A stretch of 63,373 nt of DNA from RFTU01 sp049423145 (lineage in GTDB: Bacteria > Pseudomonadota > Gammaproteobacteria > Burkholderiales > Burkholderiaceae_C): positions 1 through 63,373 of the forward strand of contig JBMSQF010000004.1 in assembly GCA_049423145.1 (NCBI GenBank), given 5' to 3'. Positions 59,214 through 63,373 of this stretch are shown here, piece by piece. Numbering within the stretch: position 1 is the first letter of the stretch; each line of letters opens with the position of its first letter. The position numbers and the translations under genes are program-made. The notes beneath the pieces are model-generated. The model did not search any database and was not told where the DNA came from. It was given only the letters and a program-made list of their open reading frames with translations.

Positions 59214-59859
59214 AGACCTTGATCACTTGAAAGAGTTCGCGCCATGCGCGCCCGTGCCGCTGCTCCGGCGGCAAAGCCGCCTCTTTGCGCGCGGCTCGGA
59301 TGAGAGAGCGCAACTGTTGCGCATCGCATAAGGGGTGCGCCGACAAGAAGCGCGTCAGTGCTTCATCGTCGCCGACGAGTTCCAGTCTCCAGGCTTCGGC
59401 CCGATGCAGCGCCAGTGTCTGGCGGGCTGAACCCAGTTGGGCCTCGGCCACGGCCTGCGCCAAGTGCTCAATGTCCTGCGAGCGCATGAGCTTGCCCACG
59501 TACTGCCGCTGGCGCCGCAGGCCCTCGTGGCTGCGGGTACGGCGCAGTTCGTGCAGCGCGTCGCGCAAGGACTCATCCATCGGCAGTGCGGCCAGTTTCT
59601 CAGGCGCCATGGCGGCCAGCGCATCGCCCAAGGCTTGCATGTCATGGGCCGCCTTCTTCAAGGCGGTTTTGCTGAGGCGATCGGTGCCTTCGTCAGCTCC
59701 AGATCCACTATGGCCCATCTCCGAGACCGCGTCGTGATGAACCCGCCCAGGAGCCGCCATGGCCTGTCGGGGTTGACGGCGCTCACGCGCCGCGTCGGGC
59801 CGCGCGAGTGCGGTCAAGGCGGCGGCGGCTTCAAGAGCTTTGGAACGTCGTGCGCACAT
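59206..59859 (-). CDS. darP: Ribosome-associated protein DarP (YjgA/DUF615)
   Basis: 217 residues from ATG 59859; ATG 59760 is an alternative that removes a poorly conserved Ala/Arg-rich stretch. The core ALKKAAHDMQALGDALAAM and the helical, Arg-rich body through LRSLIRAARKEA match the YjgA/DarP family, which associates with the 50S subunit during assembly. It is divergent from pmbA and coupled to mogA. Confidence 0.88.
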   Translation of the reverse strand: MCARRSKALEAAAALTALARPDAARERRQPRQAMAAPGRVHHDAVSEMGHSGSGADEGTDRLSKTALKKAAHDMQALGDALAAMAPEKLAALPMDESLRDALHELRRTRSHEGLRRQRQYVGKLMRSQDIEHLAQAVAEAQLGSARQTLALHRAEAWRLELVGDDEALTRFLSAHPLCDAQQLRSLIRAARKEAALPPEQRHGRAWRELFQVIKVYV

Positions 59860-59880
59860 GGGGGTCGCTATGATAGTCCG

Positions 59881-61296
59881 ATGCCCTCGCCAAAACCCAC
59901 CCCAACCATCGCCCGCGGCCGCAAGGGTGAGCCTTCGACTTCAGCGGGTTTTTCCTTCAGCCAGGACCAGTTCAAGCAACTTGTTGATGACATGCTGCTC
60001 ATCGCGCGGCGCCGCGGGGCGAGTGATGCCGCTGTGGCCGTCAGCGAGGGGATCGGCCTGTCGGTTTCGGTGCGCAAGGGCGAAGTGGAAAACGTCGAGC
60101 GCAACCGCGACAAGTCGATCGGGGTCACGGTTTTTCTCGGGCAGCGCCGCGGCAATGCCAGTACTTCGGACTTTTCCACGGCCTCCTTGGAACAAACGGT
60201 TCAGGCGGCCTATGACATCGCCCGCTACACCGCTGACGACCCCGCAGCCGGCCTGCCTGACGAGCAGGACATCGTCTCAGCCGCACAGGCGCAGCGCAAC
60301 TTGAATCTCTTCCACCCCTGGTCGATCGATGCGCATGCGGCGGCCGAACTCGCCCGCCAGGCCGAAGAGGCGGCGCTGTCGACCGACGCTCGCATCACCA
60401 ACAGCGAGGGTGCGGGGGTCAGTGCGCAGCAGGGCCACTTCTACGCTGGCAACAGCCGTGGTTTCCGTGGTGGTTATGCCAGTTCCCGTCATTCCCTTTC
60501 GGTGTCGCCCATTGCCGGAAAAGGCAGTGGCATGCAGCGTGATTATTGGTACACATCGGAGCGCGACCCAGCGGCCTTGGCCCATCCGGCGGCGGTGGGC
60601 CGTTATGCCGCTGAGCGTTCCCTGGCGCGTCTGAAGAGCCGAAAGATCGCCACCTGCGAGGTGCCGGTGCTCTTCGAATCACCGCTGGCCGCCGGCTTGT
60701 TGGGCGCCTATGTGCAAGCCACCAGCGGCGGTGCCCTCTACCGAAAGGCCAGCTTCTTGATGGACAGTCTGGGCCAGCAGGTCACCGCACCCCATCTGTC
60801 GATCGATGAAGATCCGTTCATTCCCAAAGGCAAGGGCAGCGCAGCCTTCGACGACGAGGGGGTGGCCACCCAGGCCCGCACCATCCTGCACAAGGGTGTG
60901 GTTCAGAGCTATTTCCTCTCCAGCTACAGCGCGCGCAAATTGGGGATGCGCACCACGGGCCACGCCGGGGGTTCGCACAACCTGCGCCTGTCCAGTGCGC
61001 ACACGCGCCCCGATGATGACCTCCCGGCCATGTTGCGAAAGCTGCACCGTGGCCTCTTCGTGGTGGAGCTCATCGGGCAGGGCGTCAACTACGTCACCGG
61101 CGACTATTCCCGCGGGGCGGCGGGTTTTTGGGTGGAGGACGGGCAGATTGCCTTCCCGGTTCACGAGATCACCATTGCCGGTCAGCTTCAGGCGATGCTC
61201 AAGGGCATCGTCGCTGTCGGTGCGGATGAATACACGACCGGTAGCAAGACCGTGGGCTCCATCCTCATCGAGCGGATGAAGGTGGCCGGCGCCTAG
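59881..61296 (+). CDS. pmbA: Metalloprotease subunit PmbA (TldE)
   Basis: 471 residues. Features of the TldD/PmbA family: VRKGEVENVERNRDKSIGVTVFLG near the N-terminus, then IDEDPFIPKGKGSAAFDDEGV and GQGVNYVTGDYSRGAAGFWVE in the C-terminal part. PmbA itself lacks the catalytic metal site, which sits in its partner TldD (not in this window); together they process modified peptides such as CcdA or microcins. Confidence 0.95.
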   Translation: MPSPKPTPTIARGRKGEPSTSAGFSFSQDQFKQLVDDMLLIARRRGASDAAVAVSEGIGLSVSVRKGEVENVERNRDKSIGVTVFLGQRRGNASTSDFSTASLEQTVQAAYDIARYTADDPAAGLPDEQDIVSAAQAQRNLNLFHPWSIDAHAAAELARQAEEAALSTDARITNSEGAGVSAQQGHFYAGNSRGFRGGYASSRHSLSVSPIAGKGSGMQRDYWYTSERDPAALAHPAAVGRYAAERSLARLKSRKIATCEVPVLFESPLAAGLLGAYVQATSGGALYRKASFLMDSLGQQVTAPHLSIDEDPFIPKGKGSAAFDDEGVATQARTILHKGVVQSYFLSSYSARKLGMRTTGHAGGSHNLRLSSAHTRPDDDLPAMLRKLHRGLFVVELIGQGVNYVTGDYSRGAAGFWVEDGQIAFPVHEITIAGQLQAMLKGIVAVGADEYTTGSKTVGSILIERMKVAGA

Positions 61297-61317
61297 GGGC
61301 AAATCCGCAAACCCCGC

Positions 61318-61339
61318 AGGGATTTCCCTCGGGTATCCC
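61318..61339. promoter_or_regulatory. Tandem GGG/CCC palindromes before the TRAP binding-protein gene
   Basis: AGGG-ATTT-CCCT (61318-61329) is followed directly by GGG-TAT-CCC (61331-61339), about one helical turn apart. The pair lies 80-100 bases before the TRAP binding-protein gene, a normal operator position. It could also be the 3' end of the pmbA transcript, but there is no T-run. Confidence 0.35.
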
Positions 61340-61416
61340 CTGCCTGTCCACGACAAACGCCCCTCTACACTTCTTGGTGTTTCGACTCGTTTCCCCCCCA
61401 CCAAGGAGAAAAATTC

Positions 61417-62499
61417 ATGGAACGTCGCTCATTTGTTCAGGGCGCGGGTATGGCCGGAATCCTGGCCGCCGGCGTTGCCCCGGCCGTCACACACGCCCAA
61501 CAGAACCTGCGTTGGCGCCTCACATCGAGCTTTCCCAAGTCACTGGACACCCTGTTCGGCGTGAACGATGTGTTCGCCACCAAGGTGCGGGAACTCTCTG
61601 GCGGCAGGTTCAACATCACCATCCATGCACCGGGTGAACTGGTGCCGGCCTTCGGTGTGGTCGATGCCCTGCAGGCCGGTACCGTCGAGATGGCCAACAC
61701 CGCCCCATACTACTTCTTTGGCAAGGATCCCACCTTCGCGCTGGGATGCGCCGTGCCCTTCGGCCTGAACAGCCGCATGATGACCGCCTGGATGTACGAG
61801 GGCAATGGCCTGCGCTTGATGCGCGATTTCTATCGCCAGTACAACATCATCAACTTCCCGATGGGCAACACCGGCGCGCAGATGGGCGGCTGGTACCGCA
61901 AGCCGGTCCAATCCCTGGCCGACTTCAAGGGCCTGAAGTTCCGTGTCGGCGGCTTTGCAGGCCGAATCGTCGAGCGCATCGGCGGTGTCCCCCAGAACAT
62001 TCCGGGTGGTGAGATCTACCAGGCCCTGGAGAAGGGCACGATCGATGCAGCCGAGTGGGTGGGCCCGTATGATGACCTCAAGCTGGGCTTCGTGAAGGTG
62101 GCCCCGCACTACGCCTATCCCGGCTGGTGGGAAGGTGGTCCACAGCTGGACCTTTACGTCAACACCAAGTCCTACGACAGCCTGTCATCCGAGTACAAGG
62201 CCATCATCGAGTGTGCGGCTGCCTACGCCCATACCGACATGCAGGCCAAGTACGACGGGAAGAATGCCCAGGCCTTGAAGACGTTGGTGCAGCAGGGCGC
62301 CAGGCTCTTCCCCTTCCCCAAGGACGTGATGGACGCCGCTTTCAAGGCCTCGCAAGACGTCTATGCGGAGCTTTCGGCCAGCAACCCGAACTGGAAGAAG
62401 GTCTGGGATGACTATTCGACCTTCCGCCGCGATTCGAACCTCTGGTTCCGTTTCACCGAGGCCAACTTCGACAACTTCATGATGGCCCAGCGCCTGTAA
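61417..62499 (+). CDS. TRAP transporter periplasmic binding protein (DctP type)
   Basis: 360 residues. Twin-arginine-like signal MERRSFVQGAGMAGILAAGV with AQ cleavage near 28. The mature protein has the DctP pattern: WRLTSSFPKSLDTLFG, ELVPAFGVVDALQAGTVEMANT, the anion-binding Arg in LKFRVGGF, and GAAEWVGPYDD-type sequence (IDAAEWVGPYDDLKLGF). The TakP/2-oxo-acid branch is likely. A full AAGGAG precedes the ATG. The convergent DctM gene at the right edge may be its partner. Confidence 0.93.
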   Translation: MERRSFVQGAGMAGILAAGVAPAVTHAQQNLRWRLTSSFPKSLDTLFGVNDVFATKVRELSGGRFNITIHAPGELVPAFGVVDALQAGTVEMANTAPYYFFGKDPTFALGCAVPFGLNSRMMTAWMYEGNGLRLMRDFYRQYNIINFPMGNTGAQMGGWYRKPVQSLADFKGLKFRVGGFAGRIVERIGGVPQNIPGGEIYQALEKGTIDAAEWVGPYDDLKLGFVKVAPHYAYPGWWEGGPQLDLYVNTKSYDSLSSEYKAIIECAAAYAHTDMQAKYDGKNAQALKTLVQQGARLFPFPKDVMDAAFKASQDVYAELSASNPNWKKVWDDYSTFRRDSNLWFRFTEANFDNFMMAQRL

Positions 62500-62560
62500 T
62501 CGCGCGCCGCTTGACTGGGCGGCTCGGCGGTGAGTCCGCCGCAGAGCGCGAACAAAACCG

Positions 62561-62586
62561 AAACGGGGCCCCGAGGGGCCCCGTTT
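62561..62586. terminator. Bidirectional terminator between convergent TRAP genes
   Basis: AAACGGGGCCCC and GGGGCCCCGTTT form a 12-base perfect palindrome with a GA centre, flanked by A-rich sequence on the left and TTT on the right, so it reads as an intrinsic terminator on both strands. It lies between the ends of two convergent genes. A smaller hairpin (CGGCGG/CCGCCG) is at 62525-62541. Confidence 0.8.
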
Positions 62587-62681
62587 CATTGGATCGGTCG
62601 CATCTTGGCGTGGCGTTGCGGCCTCCGCCTCTCGGGGCCGAACCGACGAAACGGTCTTGAGCCGACCCGCGCCGCCGCGCC

Positions 62682-63373
<692 letters not shown>

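Noticed and set aside
59437..59880. N-terminal extension of pmbA from 59437
   Set aside because: The upstream part is antisense to darP; ATG 59881 begins the family-like sequence.
62561..62586. Perfect palindrome as an attachment or resolution site
   Set aside because: Position between convergent stops with flanking A and T tracts fits a bidirectional terminator better.

Overview
The window is a chromosomal segment of a GC-rich betaproteobacterium, most likely of the order Burkholderiales. The reasons are the gene order pyrG-kdsA-eno-ftsB, trmJ-cysE, the pmbA/darP/mogA and queG/tsaE/amidase groupings, a Bug-family (TctC) binding protein, benzoyl-CoA epoxidation (box) genes and a glnA-ntrB-ntrC locus with a sigma-54 promoter. 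Genus cannot be fixed from the sequence alone. Coding density is very high: no gap between genes exceeds about 200 bases. I see no rRNA, tRNA, CRISPR array, insertion sequence or prophage.

Layout. 1-3177: end of boxB, boxA and a two-domain 3-hydroxyacyl-CoA dehydrogenase (aerobic benzoate degradation through benzoyl-CoA). 3188-6297: FemAB-like protein, a small membrane ORF coupled to an L-2-hydroxyglutarate-oxidase-like flavoprotein, and an outer-membrane barrel protein. 6335-8483: an IclR regulator overlapping a cytochrome P450. 8579-13927: a compact run of six genes (AIM24 protein, secreted beta-propeller, NodB-fold deacetylase, sterol-desaturase-like hydroxylase, EI24 membrane protein, MoaB/CinA-like protein), mostly with overlapping stops and starts. 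13936-18910: nitrogen control (NtrC site and sigma-54 promoter, glnA, a small secreted protein, ntrB, ntrC).

18991-34524: a long minus-strand series. mutL, a pseudouridine synthase, miaA, an AttEFGH-like ABC system (ATPase, permease, AttH/CrtC lipocalin), an MsbA-type exporter, thyA, an EamA transporter, folA and an S10 peptidase follow one another with gaps under 50 bases; DUF4337 and xthA form a pair after it. 34557-39170: DedA, an HSL-type esterase, then the cell-wall amidase and tsaE divergent from queG. 39264-43132: TctC-like binding protein, xerD, a DUF455 protein and Hsp33. 43126-48542: pyrG-kdsA-eno-ftsB continuing into pnuC and a NadR-like ribosylnicotinamide kinase. 48622-55926: putA, mutS and a hydrolase. 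55955-59859: suhB, trmJ-cysE, and darP-mogA. 59881-63373: pmbA, a TRAP dicarboxylate-type binding protein and, convergent, the end of a TRAP large permease.

Most genes are housekeeping. The best candidates for poorly described biology are the ABC-lipocalin system at 26297-30814 and the envelope-type cluster at 8579-13927. Well-supported molecular points include the glnA regulatory region, a MutL carrying the endonuclease signature, a PutA without its DNA-binding domain, and a DHFR in which the usual Trp22 is Leu.
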